A DNA stretch of 64,000 nt from Pholiota molesta (GCA_014925825.1 JACGCK010000017.1:1-64000), one strand, 5' to 3'; positions 34,441 to 47,204 are shown, counted from the stretch's first letter. Notes: generated by a model not told the origin, from the letters alone. Numbers and translations are program-made.

Positions 34441-35875
34441 GGACGGATCACTTTAGCCGAAGATCGGATGGAATGGGCAAAGCGGGACGTACGAGGTGGC
34501 AGCGTATTCTACAATACATGAGGGTGCGTATACGGTACGTCTGCATTCATTGCAACTGCATGCAGGAAAACCTGACGACGTATCTGCACCGCAGGGCGCG
34601 AACGATATCCCGCCGCTTACCACCCGCGGGACGACGATGTCGCCTCGTCTCCACTGCCCCAAAATCTGCTTTCTACCCGGAGCCGGAGCCTGGCTATCGA
34701 CGATGGCGCCCTCCTCCCTGCAGATGCTTGCGTGTGGAAGGAGCTCTTCTGGTCTGTCCCAAGACGTGTTCATGCAGTCAGGTTCATGCAGTCAGGCGCA
34801 CCAATTCCAGTGGGAAATATAACAGGAGGCCAGGTAAGCTCAACCCTTTGCCTTCGCACTTATTGGGTGATCAAATTCAGCGGCGAGGACTGACGAATTG
34901 TATTTTGAACCGGAAGATACATTACGGCTCTCTCGTAAACCAGACCAACTGCGCAAATTCGAATGACGCACTATCTTGTCTGTGTTCGGTGCCGTCCGAT
35001 AGATTTCAAGCGGCGGTGAACAATGAACAACACGCCCAACTACTTTTCTTATCGGGTAAGGTTTAAGCTACATATCGCACAACCGGGGCGGACAACGGCG
35101 GATGGAGAAGCCAATGCCTGATGTCAGCTTTTGTGCTGACTTATGTGCGTAGCTTCAACGGGTTGGCTGGGACGGCCATAATCGCGCGTAATATCCTACA
35201 TGCTCGCACATTCATGGCATTGGATTCAGGCGCAGGATGCGATGGACCCCGATTGGACTCTAATCAAAGTTGGCACTTGGGGCCAACCGCAGGGTTGGAT
35301 TGAGTGGCCTACGGTACATTGCATCTATTTATCTTCCCGCTTTATATTTACCCATTATTTTCTACAGGACCGAGTGAAGAACTCGAGGATTGGCAATTTG
35401 GCATTTATTCTCGAATGATCTCGCATGGGAAGGCTGCGCTCGTCAACTCCAAGACCAACGCAAACACCATTAACTCCAAGTTGGTTTACCTACCGCAAAG
35501 CCTTGTCGATCTCATCTGATTGAGAGGCCGACCAAGTCGCTCGAGACGGTGTACATACAACGCACCGAGTTTTCCGGTACGTTTATACGCCGTTTGCTCT
35601 ATTCGGAAATTTATTGATAGATTTTTGCAGGTCGGGATGCGAAGGTACAAGCTAGCGAAAGTCAAAGGGACCCAAGGACGTGCTGACCTCCATCCGCGGC
35701 GAGGTGTTTGACTTGATGTTAGCAGCTCAAATGCAAGCGCGCAGTTGGCGTTGTGCTGTCGATTGTCGATCTTTGAGCTTCAAGTACATACGGCGATGGG
35801 CCGGTTCAGGTGAGCTTGACTCATAAAATTCGGGGGAAAATAAATTTAATGATGCATCATAGGTCAGTGCCAGTG
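34441..35875 (+). other. Exon-like pieces of unidentified gene(s)
   Basis: Several stretches look coding but do not join in one frame: 34590-34832 (AVYHPRDDD-type text, ending before GTAAGC), 34880-34966 (DELYFEPEDTLRLSRKPDQL), 35235-35310 (DPDWTLIKVGTWGQPQGW) and 35370-35520 (PSEELEDWQFGIYSRMIS, LPQSLVDLI then stop). The last two look like consecutive exons of one protein, but phases disagree. Possibly a decayed gene joined to the TET-like remnant that follows. Confidence 0.35.
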
Positions 35876-36172
35876 CCAAAACCGATTCATTATCTCCCAA
35901 ATTTCGTGTTTTCCCGTCGCCCCTGACGAAGCTCGCGCCTCCTTCACACAATATGCACCCGGCGGCTTGTTTCGATATGTTGACTACGGGTTTCGCTTGG
36001 AGGGCGGGGTGAAAAAACAAGATCCGAAGCTCCACCGAGCCATGATGCAAGCCAGGCAGGGCAACTGGACGGCTGGTTTACTTCTGAGTGGGATTTCAGA
36101 GTTGCGAGAGTCAATTCACGGACGACAGTCGCTGGTGCCAAATCTGATGAGCAGTTATGTCATTAGCTGCTA
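35876..36172 (+). pseudogene. C-terminal remnant of a TET/JBP-like oxygenase
   Basis: The translated stretch reads PDEARASFTQYAPGGLFRYV, then DYGFRLEGG, a basic/acidic tail and a stop at about 36171. This aligns with TRYSVAQYSAGGLFRWV and HNGFQ at the end of the gene at 17683-19458, including the Arg that would contact 2-oxoglutarate. No H-x-D motif is visible upstream on this strand, so only the C-terminal part is present. The two sequences differ a lot, so this is not a recent duplicate of the first. Confidence 0.55.
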
Positions 36173-36231
36173 ATTATATGACAAAGTATTGTATTGAGTC
36201 GTAAAAATGCATTGGAACCTATTATATGAGC

Positions 36232-39200
36232 TCATTTCGTCGTCGGGATGCTAAACTCCTCTTTCGAAATGCGTATATCGTGCTCAACCCTATATTGCTT
36301 CAACCAAGCTTTGTCGAATACCCCTTTCGGCTTACTTCGTACAGGCCGTCGCTCGCTATATGTTGGGTTCTTCTTCCGCAGCCGCACTGTCGCTTTTGCC
36401 CCCTTTCTGTTGAGCTCACTTTTCTCCTTCTTCCTTTTGTCATCGATCATCTTCAGATATTTTTCAACAGGGGCTCGCCACGGTAGCTTCTTGACAGAGA
36501 AGTAGACGTTGCCAATGTCGTCAACCTCTGATTCATCAGACGACATCCCTTCTTCCCCAAGATGCTCCAGGAGCTCGTCTAGCCACTCCCAGGTGTCCAG
36601 ATCAGAAGCTCCATAGCGCCTCTTTTTCCGAATTACTCGCTGTACGGTATCCGTCCTGCGTTTAAATGTCTTAAAAAATCACAGTTTAGGACACGAAACT
36701 ATACATAAAATGCAAACACTTACTAAGCCCCTCCTGTTATTCGCCCGGGCTTTTTGACCGTTTTTGGCCTTTTCGCGGATCAGGCGCTTTTCAAGGTGCT
36801 CTTGAGTTTCTTGTTTCCCTGAATCCAGAATTTTCGGCCGAGCAGATCTCCAATACCCTGCCGCCTTTTTGACATATTCCTGAATAATGTCGGCAATGTA
36901 CCCCTTCGACCGTTTCAGAAGCTTCTTTTCTTTGAGGGTCTTCAACTGATTGTAGACGTGACTGGTCAAGAGTTTGATGGCGCGTTGGTTCCATTTTGAA
37001 TTGATTTTGTCGCTGAAATCAAACGACAGGTCGTCCGGATTTGGCCCTTCGTTTTCATCTGCTTTATAGGCTCGTACATCGTCGCGACTGGCAGTAGGCA
37101 CAGATATGAAATCCTCGAATTTCTCAACTTCGAAAGCCGAATGCAATATTTTTCGGACCACGCGCTGTTGTGTACGTTTGTGAGTACGCAGTGAATCTTT
37201 AAGTTAGAATGCACGCACGGTGTATCTGATTCTTTCCTCTTTCGTGTCGGCCGCTTTCTGGTCCTCCACCTCTGATCTGGCATCGTCGCGGTGTTTCCTC
37301 CGTCCGGCGAATTTAGACTTTGCTGTTTTTTTCTTGTTGGCGTGATCCCTTGCTCTGATGAACGGTTGTTCCTCTCCATCTTCTGAGTCTGAGCCCTCAT
37401 CGACGAAAAACTCTTTCATTTTGGAATAAAACTTCGTGAACTGCTGCATATTTTCTGAGCTTTCAACATTGTGGCTACCCTAGGACAGGTTAAGTACCAT
37501 TTATAACGGCGCATTTGACGAGTAACTTACCCGTCGCCTTTTGGCCAACCGATTCGTCGAGGAATGCCTGTTAGAGCTGAAATCGTCATCGTCCTGGTCT
37601 TCGCTGTCCTCATCTTCGCTGTCGTCCTCGTCTTCGCTGTCTTCGCTGTCCTCGCTGTTGTCCCCGCCCTCGGTGCCCTCACCATAGCGGTTGTTTCTCT
37701 TGTTGGCTTTGTTGTTGTGCTTGTTGTCATTGCGATTGTTGCCCTCCTCTTCCTCTCCCTCCACCTCCATCTCGTCTTCTTCTTCTCCATCTTCGCCTCT
37801 GTCTCCCTCGCCCTCGCCCTCGCCCTCTCTCTTGCCCTCTTCCTCCTCCCCATTCTCGTACATGTCGTCCTCCAAGCTCTCGCTGCTATCAATAGCATTG
37901 CTGTCGTCGCTGGCATTACCGCCATCATCGCCATTGTTGCCATTTTTCACAGATGAAGCTGAGGGTCCTCTGATGTCTAATTTGACGCGCCGCCCTCCTC
38001 CTTCCACGGTACGCAAGCCGGTCCTGTCGCTAGATCCCGAAGTTGCCTTCCGCTTTCCCAGTGATTTGCTTGATGGGGGTTTCGGCGTGGTAGGCGCATC
38101 TTCGCCATCAACAAGCATGCCCTCCACTTCTCGGCGGCCCCCCGACTTGTTAAAAGTCACCGTCTTTTGTGTTCCGTTCTTGTTAGGTGAAGGTTTTGGC
38201 GTCAATAACATAGCCTCCATCGGAAGATGCCCTGAGGCCTCATCAGAGGCGAGCGGAGCCGTATTGCCGGCTTTAGTAGTCAAAAGTTTTTGGCGCTCTT
38301 TTCGAACTGCGGAAGCTATGGCACTATCTTTCTCGATCTAAATTATTCGGTTTGAAATGTTAGATATAAGTACAGAGCGAAGCATTTAACCACATACCGC
38401 ATTCTCATCCAAGACTTGTTGAAACTCCAACCTGGCCTTTCGGACAGCATCACAATCATCGTGCTCCTCAGATGGATTTTGAATTGCCTGGAGAGATGTA
38501 ATTGTCTGATTCAGTTGATCCAATTCAGATTGATGGCGCTCCGTTGATTGCCGTTTTGCTGCACGCTGTTGAAATTGAACGTTTTAGAGATCATAAAAAA
38601 AGAATTAGCTTGTTTGCTTACCCATTTTTGCAGCTCTTGTTCGTGTTTGACAATATGTTTCTTTATTTCGTCTTGTAATATGCTGCATTCTTGTTCCAGT
38701 CTATCTCTGAGTATCTCTTTCTCATCCACCAAGTCAGTCGCCACCGCCAAGTCGCCTGACACCTCTAATAGCAATACGCGGACCTGATCATAATCTTCCT
38801 GCTTCTTCTGTAATTCGAGTGTATGGTTCTTCAGCTGTTCTTCAGTATGTTTCTAATTCAAAAGTTAGGCCTGATGTAACAAGGATAGTAGATTGTTTAA
38901 GAACCTGGTGCTCTTCTAGCTTCTTTTGTAGTTTGGACTCTAGGGCCGCCTCTGATGCTCGGAGATTTGACAGCTGCTTATCCTTGGATGTTACTGAATC
39001 TCGAAGCCGCACGATTTGTGCATCTTTTATTACCAGCTCAGCTTGTCGACTCTTGAGTGATTCTGCCTGGCTCTTCGCATCTGCACCCTAATCGATGGGT
39101 TAGAACTGCACAATGCAAATAAATACATCCTCACCAATCTATCGAATTCGCGATCACGGTCATCTTCTGCCGTCAACAGCTTTGATGCCAAAGCTTTGTT

Positions 39201-42200
39201 CTTAGTCTCCAGCTTTGACACCTCTTCGTTTTTCGCCGCCAACCATCCTTTGAGTTCAAGAACAGTCTTGTCTTTGCCTGCCAGCTCCGCCTTCAAGGTC
39301 TCGCCTGTTGCTCGGAGATTTGAAAGCTCTTTATCTTTGGATGTTACGGAATCTTGAAGCTGCAAGGTTTCTGCGTCTTTTGCTTCCAGCTCAGCCTGTC
39401 GAGTTTCGAGTGACTTCGTCAGACTCTTTGCCTCTGCAGTCTAATCAACGGGTTAGAGCCGCAAGGTACGAATGAAACAAATACTCACCAATCTATCGAG
39501 TTCGCGATCGCGGTCATCTTCCATCATCATTAGCTTCGATGCCAAGGCTTTGTTCTTAGTCTCTAGCTTTGACGCGTCTTCATTTTTCGCCGCCAACAAT
39601 CCTTTGAGTTCAAGGATATTCTTGTCTTTGCCTGCCAGCTCTGCCTTCAAGGTCTCGTCTGATGCTTGGAGATCTGAGAACTCTTTGTCTTTGGACGTTG
39701 CAGAATCTTGAAGCTGCAAGATTTCTGCATCTTTTGCTTCCAGCTCAGCTTGTCGACTCTCGAATAACTCCACCTGGCTCTTCGCCTCTGCAGTCTGTCG
39801 ATGGGTTAGAGCCGTACGATGTAAATGAAATACATACTCACCAATCTATCGAGTTCGTGATCGCGGTTATCTTCTGTTCTCGATAGCCTCAATGCCAAGG
39901 TTTTGTTCTTAGTCTCCAGCTTCGACGCCTCTTCGTTTTTCGCCGCCAACCATCCTTTGAGTTCAAGAACACTCTTTTCTTTGCCTGCCAGTTCCGCTTT
40001 CAAGGCCTCGCCTAATGCTTGGAGATCTGAAAACTCCTTGTCCTTAGATGATAATGAGGCTCGAAGTTTTAGGAGTTCCGTCTTGCTATCTCTCAGTTCA
40101 TCCTGGCGACTCTTCAGCAACTGCACCTGCTGTCCTTTGGAAGATTTCTAATGCAGGGGTTAGTTGCAGTGCGGCGAAAATCAATAAACATCCGACCAAG
40201 TTATTGAATTTCGTTTCATACTCCTCCAATTGACGTTTCAGTTCGAGCACTGCATCGTCAGGGGGCTCAATCTGCTGAGTATTTGCCACCAACTCTGCCG
40301 ACCGTGTTGCATGTGCAGCCTAAAAGAAAAAAGTTAGCGTTGCATACCGCGAAGATGACGCCTTTACTTGCGTTGGCACGTTCTCGTTCATGAGCATCCT
40401 CCATTTCTTTCAGCTTCATCGCCAAGGAGGCATTCTCAATCGTTAGTTGGCCAATCTTCGTCGCCTCCTCCCCTTTCTCTGTCGACAATGTTTCGATTTC
40501 GATTGAACGGCTATTTAGCGCATCAACAAGCTGCTTGTTGGCAATCTCCTAATGCAGAATTTAGAAGCGACACAACAAGAGTTCGAAAATTTCTTACCTG
40601 GTCATGGAATTTTTTTTCGTATATCTGTCGCAGCTCAGAAACAGTATGTTTGCCTTGTTTATCACTGGCCGCTAACGATTCAAGATGCCGCGCATTCGCA
40701 TTCGCCAGCTCGATGCGGAACTGATTGGACAACACTTCATGCTCCTTTTCCTTCGCCACCTAGGCAAAAAAAATTATAGCCATACATAGCAGCGATGACA
40801 CTCTTGCTTACCGGGTCATTTTCTTCCCCAAGGCCCTCTTCCGCGCCTTTCCCTCTGCCCAGGTTGGCATCACGTTCTGCGATCAGGTCGTCATTCTTTG
40901 CCATGGCCTGCTTCAGCTTCTCTTGGAAGTCGGCAATATCCATATCCTTCTTCTTGACTTCATCTTCATGCTCTCGTCTAGCATTTGCGACCTTATATTT
41001 GCAATAAATTTTGATGACCTGTTTTTTTATGCCATTTCACTTACCAATGCCAATTTCTCTTGCGAAAACTCCTCCTCTCTTTTTTGTAATTGAGACTCTA
41101 ATCCACGCCTTCTTGCATCCAAAGAATCAATCTTTGCTAGCAAATCTTGCTTTTCCGCCGGCAATTCTTGACCTTGAGTGGCGTCATCAACTTTGTCTTG
41201 GATGTTCCGATTTTTCAACGATGCTTCGAGCTTTATCTTCTCAAGCTCCTAAAGAGGTATTTAGATCGGAAATGCGGGAAATCGATTTTGAAACTTACCC
41301 ATATTCTGCGGTCAGAGTCGTATTCCTCTTTTAACTTTCTCATCTCAACCGCCAGTGTTTTGTCGCCTGCGACTAAGGTTTTGAATCTCGACGGTTCCTC
41401 ATCCTGTTGTGCCGATGTTTCTTGGGGGGTAGATATCTTCTCTTGATCAATTTGGCGGGTTTTCAGTGACTCTTCGTGCTTATCGCCATTAGCATACTGT
41501 TATACGATTCAGAGGGCTCGTTTCGCAGCATCAATTTAAAAGCTTCCTTACCGGCGATGCTTGTATTCCGATACTTGCCGTCCCGATACTCGCCGTCGAT
41601 ATTTCCTGATCAATGAGTAAGGCAGCACGCCTTTTGCAGTCTTTAAGCTTTTCCGTCAGCTCGGCTTCACGCTCAGCGATGGCCATTTCTCTCTGCTCCA
41701 ATTTTTTCTCTTTAAGATGAAGACTCTGGAAAACCGATGAAAAGATAGTTCCCATCCTTAAAAAGCTATGCGCCTTACCATTTCTTTGCTTCCCATGCCT
41801 TTTTGACTTTGAGAACTCCCAGCTTTGCCCCTTTTCTTCGACAAAAGGCCCGTCAGGCTCGGAATGTGGCTTGTGAAAACCAAGAGAACTTACATCCAAC
41901 ACCTCATTCCGAAGATCAACGATGGTCTCTTTTGGCTGTTTGCCTTTGCCCTTGTTCACCGAGTTTATAGGGGTTGATTGTGTTTCTATCTGAAGCTTGA
42001 CGTTGTTGGCACGTGGTTGTATGCCATTGTACTGCTGTTGTGAACTCGAATGGGCTGGGCGATCATTTGCGGTGAAATTGTTTGCCTGACGCGGAGGAAG
42101 CTTAATGGTAAGCCGAGCGGGCTCAGCTGTTGAACTGCGTTTGGGCGGGTACGTTTGTGGAGTAATGGTCGTGGAAATGGCATCAGTTGCTGAATTGCGC

Positions 42201-42582
42201 CGAAGTAGTTTCATTGGTCGAGAGGTCGGAGATCTAGGTACACCTATGGTATCTGAAGGGTCCGGTGGCTCCTATGAAGCTATGATCAGTGATTAGGACC
42301 GGATCACACTTGTGCGCTACACACCTCAGAGCGGGGCCTTTTATTAGAAAAAGCGGCTCTACTTCTGGCAGGTTCTTCTCTGGAGATTTCTTCCGTGATG
42401 CTGGAAAGACTAGAGCCAGCTCTAGCAGGGGGTTTACTTCGGGGTCGAAGACGATACCCATGGCTGGAAGTCCCCTGAGTAGGCGTTGGGGTTGTACTGC
42501 GACTGCGCGCAGTCAAATAACCCGCTTCATCTAGAGAAGAGTGCGTCGAATCCATGTCCGTGTCGTCATCCTGTTGTTGCAT
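36232..42582 (-). CDS. Long multi-exon coiled-coil protein of a basidiomycete family
   Basis: Function unknown. Reading from 42582: a disordered N-terminus (MQQQDDDTDMDSTHSSLDE, Ser/Pro/Arg-rich). From about 41750 to 38500 a long heptad-rich coiled coil is split over about a dozen small exons, three of them near-duplicates (39030-40126). Next is a very acidic segment with SED/DED repeats (38283-37540). An intron (about 37529-37483) then joins AKRRR to GSHNVESSENMQQF. The C-terminal part (37449-36232) includes VRKILHSAFEVEKFEDFISV, DVRAYKADENEGPNPD, then WEWLDELLEHLG and YFSVKKLPWRAPVEKYL, ending SKEEFSIPTTK. I recall this C-terminal block as a large unnamed, often transposon-linked protein family in mushrooms. 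I saw no break in the exons I followed, but not every junction was checked. It could be two genes joined. Confidence 0.6.
39030..40126 (-). repeat. Three tandemly duplicated coiled-coil exons
   Basis: Exons in 40126-39841, 39773-39489 and 39365-39139 each encode a variant of SSKDKEFSDLQA, LKAELAGKDK, LELKGWLAAKNE, SKLETKNKALASKL and EDDRDRELDRL, with introns of like length and position. A more diverged fourth unit lies at about 39090-38905. The period is about 330-390 bases. Repeated exon duplication has lengthened the coiled coil. Confidence 0.85.
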
Positions 42583-42935
42583 TACTGCACGGCGTCACCC
42601 GAGAAAGTTTGCTGAGATATCAATGAGTTGGAGAGGGAAGTAGAGGTATGTTTTTGAAAAATCACTGTATGATTGCCCTTTGTCGCCGGATAGGCGTTGG
42701 TCAAGAGTTACAAAGGGACTCTAGTATTTGTATTTGATGTTTGAGGCAAACAAACGAACGAACAAACGAACGCCCTAGAAAATCGGGGTCAGAAGAGACG
42801 TCCGATGAATGCTTCCAAGTGGGGAAAAGGAAAGCGAGCAAAAGAAATTCAAAATCAGCGGCGTACAATAAATTTGTCGGCACCACATGGGATTGATATA
42901 AGTCTGCGCGAAAGCAGGATCTCGATCATGAGAAG
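42583..42935. other. Upstream region of the coiled-coil gene
   Basis: Includes an AAACAAACGAACGAACAAACGAACG repeat (about 42748-42771). Otherwise nothing is seen. Confidence 0.4.
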
Positions 42936-43500
42936 CTAGCCCATGCCTTCAGCTATAGCCATTTTACAGCTGTATCCGAAAACCTTGTCAATTGCGAGTT
43001 TTATTTTTGCGATACAATAACGCACATAGTGTATCCGACAGTGAAGTGCATGATAGGGTGGGTTTGAGACTTGAGATTGAGAAGGCGATGACGCAGTATC
43101 GAGACTTGATTGAATAGGCGATGACGCAGCGTCGATAACAATGGTAAGGCGAGAAGGGGAGGCCGCAAGTAGAATGAGTTTTAGCAACGAAGCAATCACA
43201 AGAGAGAGCACTTGTCACTGACCAATTACCAGGCCAGCCCAAATAATTAGAGAAGGCGGCAGCATGTACTTGAATGAGAATGATCATAGCCAATGCCCGA
43301 GCTATAGATGCGATGTCAGTCGCCCATAGCACAGTGGGCCACGAGCCCAAAACTTACCCGAAGCCGACAAGAACAAGAGGACATAATAGTAAGATTGCGG
43401 AACCATGGAGGAGATGCGAAGCAATAGGGAAGCACGATCTATGAGCGGTATACGATGTCGACCATTTGGTGATCTGGGATAGTCTTGGACATACAATCTA
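42936..43500 (-). pseudogene. Possible membrane-protein remnant
   Basis: Minus-strand exon-like segments encode hydrophobic stretches: SYYYVLLFLSASG (about 43410-43350), ARALAMIILIQVHAAAF (about 43300-43250) and SLVIASLLKLILLAASPS (about 43205-43155). GT donors follow TCGG near 43355 and GGCCTG near 43225. Together they would make a small multi-helix protein, but there is no clear start or stop. The family is not recognised. Confidence 0.3.
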
Positions 43501-44019
43501 TGAACGTTTGAGCAGAATACCGCTTTACATGTATCATCACAAAATCCGGCGCATCACACTTTGTGACTGTTGACGCGTTGACGCATGACGCGGACGTTTC
43601 GCTGAGTTCCTTCGTCGAGACTCGATACTTAGTCTACACCCTCCATATCATCTCTTTTTGTGTTGCCCATAATCTTTCCATCTATGTTGCCGACATCCCT
43701 TCCTCCTTTTACTTCCCCTTCAACATTGCGCTGCTTGTGCAGCATTTTGGCATTCCCATTTGTTTGAGTTTCCCACCGCATTATAAACCCCCCACTTGTG
43801 AGCACCTTCAATTTGTGTTCTGTTGTGTTTTTCGATTGCTCACTTCATTGCTTTCAAGTTGCTAAAAGCCCAAACACACAGCTGATAATTCCCGCCAACC
43901 ACCCCAAACAGTTTGTGCCTCGTTTAACTCCATGCGGAGAAGCTGGATGTGCTGAACTTGACCACAGATCTATCAATGATTACAATGCATTAGCAGGCGC
44001 CCACTCGTAGCCCATGCTC
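43501..44019. other. Intergenic, no supported gene
   Basis: The open frame at 43563-43865 is hydrophobic (LVYTLHIISFCVAHNLSIYV) but lacks any other support. Confidence 0.35.
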
Positions 44020-45775
44020 GCGGATGTCGTTGAGAGTGCGCGCATACAACTCTGAGCCCTCGTGCTTAGATATTTCAAATGTCGCCTCAGTGCCTATACC
44101 AGTAATCAGATCTGATTCCTTTGATCCATTGGATACATATTAACACGGTTGGGAATTTAGCTCTAAAGTATCTCGCATTACACTTACAATCAGCCTAAGC
44201 TAGGTATTCTTCTCTGGGCTCCAATCTATGTCTTTGGAAGACAGCGCCCACGAAGGAGCCTCAAACTTGAAGGTGACGCCGATAATTCGCTGCTCTTCCG
44301 TGTCCGACCCTAGAACCCCAACCTTCTCGATTTGAACGAACTATCCAAGTCTCATGGTCAGTTTTTGCCAAGCAATCAAGCAGTCTGAGTACCTGACACC
44401 CATATCCGCCGATCAACGCCAGTAAAGCGAACAAAACGACACAAAGTATTGTCTGCATAGACAATCCACCAGCCTTGTCATCCTGCCTCTTGGGCTTTTT
44501 GATCGGCTTCCACTTCCACACCAAAATGGGATTAGGTCCACTGGAGTTGGAGGCCGATGCAGCTGCAATTAAGACAGTGCCGTCTTGACAGTCGTGTGCC
44601 TATATATCCATCAATACGTAGCGCGGCTTCAGCAATACACACATTACCGTGATCGTCTCAACTCCTCCCTGTCTTTCATATTTCAATGCACAGATAGACC
44701 GCCCAGTCTTGCGGTGGAAAACATACACCAAACCGTGATCGCTTCCTCCCACAATGGCCCGTGAGCGGTCGGCAAAGGTTACACCTTTGGGGTACGTTTT
44801 CTTTGCATCACCCGTTGGGAATGTTCTGAGAAATTCTGCGGTGTCCAGCCGGTACAAATCAAATCCACTACCGACATTGTCAACAACGCAGAGACGCTTA
44901 TTCAGATCTACGGCAGCATTGCCTCTATAACAACAGTCAGTCCTCAACCCTACAACACCTTTAGAGCGGTGCTCACATTTGCGATTGAAGCCGGTGTTGG
45001 CTCACAGTCTTCGCATTTTCGCCTGAGTACCTATACCTGAGGGAAGGCTTAACGTGCTTTGTTTATAAAGAAGAAAATCACTTACAAACCCCCATCATAC
45101 AGGCCAAAGACCAACAGATCATAATTTGTGTCGAATGCGAGAACCTTTGGTACTATGTCCTTGTCGTCGTCGTAGGCCTTGGAATGAACAGAGGTCAAAC
45201 TACATTCGGCTGCATCGAAATCCAGGATTTGGACACATTTGTCTCGCGTCCCTATCGCAATGCGATCTAACCCGCCATGAGGAGCCGTTGTTATATGCAA
45301 AATCTCTTCGCCACGAGCTAGCCTAGTTGAGTGGACTACTCGGAAATTGTCCTAGCATCAGTAGCCAGACATATCAGCAGAGGAGCAGGCGATGTCGCTC
45401 CAGAGCACTTACCTCTTTGTCCCGACACTGCAGAAATATCAAATATCCCATCGCATTTCCGTAAACAAGGGTGTAGAAATGGCTGTCGGGCGCCCCGATC
45501 CAGCACAAGGAAGACACTTGACATCTTTCATAAAATGACACCTGCGATGTGTGGAACTTCTTCCTTGTTTCTATATCCCATACCGCCACACCTTCTGAAC
45601 CTTTAAATCATTTAGAATCTGACACCAACGACTATCATGATCACCTACCACCACTGGCAATTATTTTTCCATTTGGTGAGATGGCCAGTGCGACGACGGA
45701 GCCTTTGTGTTCTCTGAACGCCGTCAGAAGGGGCGCTTCTCCGAAGATCAGTTTCTTGAGAACAGCTGGAAGCAT
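44020..45775 (-). CDS. WD40-like repeat protein with C-terminal membrane helix
   Basis: The start at 45775 gives MLPAVLKKLIFGEAPLLTAF, then EHKGSVVALAISPNGKIIASG, a typical WD40 strand set. After an intron (about 45648-45601) comes GVAVWDIETRKKF (45600-45413). Further exons carry ILHITTAPHGGLDRIAIGT, RDKCVQILDFD, GNAAVDLNKRLCVVDN, YPKGVTFADRSRAIVGGSD, HGLVYVFHRKTGRSICAL and PILVWKWKPIKK. A 20-residue membrane helix (about 44470-44410; TILCVVLFALLALIGGYG) is followed by a short C-terminal part near 44340-44220. It likely folds as one propeller anchored in a membrane with its propeller cytosolic. I recall this layout from an expanded agaricomycete family. The last exon and stop were not fixed. 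Confidence 0.65.
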
Positions 45776-45975
45776 GATGTTGGGGCGTAGTTGAACGCTG
45801 AGCTCTTGGTTCAAAAGAAAGCCTTGTACATGTGCATGTGAGGTGGGCCCTTTGTTTCGCCGTGAGAAACTCTTTCACTGGTGAAGCGATTGTTAACCGA
45901 TGGTGCTATAAAGCACGCGGAAAGCCACTCAAAGAAGGTCCATTCTTTCTTCCCTTCCGTTACCCATAATTCTAC

Positions 45976-46868
45976 ATGCCAGCTGACCACTCCGTCTCGT
46001 TTTCTGAACTCCCTGAGCCTTTCTGTGATGGAAACGCACGACGTCCAGCGTACACCAACCCTATCGCTCAAACTCAAATCGGCCAGGCTCAGGCTTATCT
46101 GTCCTTGAAGTCGCAGCTTGTCGCTCGTGAACGGCCAAAGACTAGTTCTGCGGAGCGCAAAGCTGCGAACGCTCCTTATCCAAAACCCATTTTAAAGAAG
46201 GTTGACTGTACGCCAACGCTTAATCCCCCTCAGACGGTCCCCCAGCCGGCAGCTCGCCAGCGCCGTGTTTCTTTGATCATTAACTCGAGTCGCTCTCCTA
46301 CCCCGGGGTCATCGAACTCTTCATCATCTAGAGATACCGACGCCGAACCTTCATCTGAGGATGACTCCGACGCTGAGGATATGGGCCTTATTTCCAAACC
46401 CGATGGCGAAGTCACTCGTATTACACGTGGAGGATATAACCTTCAGGATATCCTGGGTTGGGACAAGAAAAAGTACCGAAAAATATGGGTATTGTCATGA
46501 TTCTTTCTTGACTTACGCCACTACAACTCACGGGTGTAATCAACAGGCATATGTCAAAAACCTTAGTGAGGAACATCTTGACTGCTCTCGGAGCTTTACC
46601 TCCCAGGCTTTGAAATCCGTGCAGAGGGTCAAAAATCTGGTTTGTTGTCTTTTCAGTACGCCGACACTGCACTTGCTTATGGATTTTCTAGGCCTCTGAA
46701 AAGTTTCCTGATCTTTTGGAATACAAGGACGTATGGCCTGTCGTTGACATGCTTCGCCTGCAGCTCAAGTATAGCTCAGGCAGGGCAAGGCTAGAAAGTA
46801 TCAGAGAAGATGCGGATACTGAGCGCATGCGACGAAACTATCGGCGATCACGAAGGAACAACGACTAG
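45976..46868 (+). CDS. Orphan cargo protein family, paralogue B, 260 aa
   Basis: Three exons (45976-46488, 46547-46639, 46692-46868) total 783 bases, intact. Intron positions equal those of the gene at 20378-21258. Aligned blocks are MPADHSVSFSELPEPF, PYPKPILKK, EEDSDAEDMG-like acidic text, ITRGGYNLQDILGWDKKKY, VKNLSEEHLDCSRSFT, QALKSVQRVKNLV and FPDLLEYKDVWPVVDMLRL, then a basic tail (RMRRNYRRSRRNND). The middle Ser/Pro region has diverged freely while the C-terminal third is conserved, so both copies appear to have been under selection for some time. The function is unknown. Confidence 0.75.
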
Positions 46869-47204
46869 TCCTCTTTATGACAAACACATTCACATGGCCG
46901 TATCAGACCCGTACCACTCATAAATTCGCACCAGTCTGGTAGCTTTTTCCCCTGGAGGGTTTTGACGCACCCAGTACTGCTGATATAAAATTGCAGACCC
47001 ATAACGTTCATTTATGTCCCCTACGAACCCACAACATTCATTTACATTACCCATTACTTAGTAACAGTCCAACATTCATTTACATTACCCATTACTTAGT
47101 AACAGTCATTACAATTCACGACCTTCCAATGAACTTCCTTGACAGATTTGCTTCCCATTGATGCTAGTATGAGCACTTAATCAGAATAGACAGGCGCGTC
47201 AGAC
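46869..47204. other. Intergenic with a small tandem repeat
   Basis: 47032-47069 and 47070-47107 are two copies of a 38-base unit starting CAACATTCATTTACATTACC. No gene is seen. Confidence 0.6.

Noticed and set aside
37564..38341. Long plus-strand frames rich in Val/Leu and Ser (130 and 216 residues)
   Set aside because: They are antisense shadows of the acidic low-complexity exon of the minus-strand coiled-coil gene.
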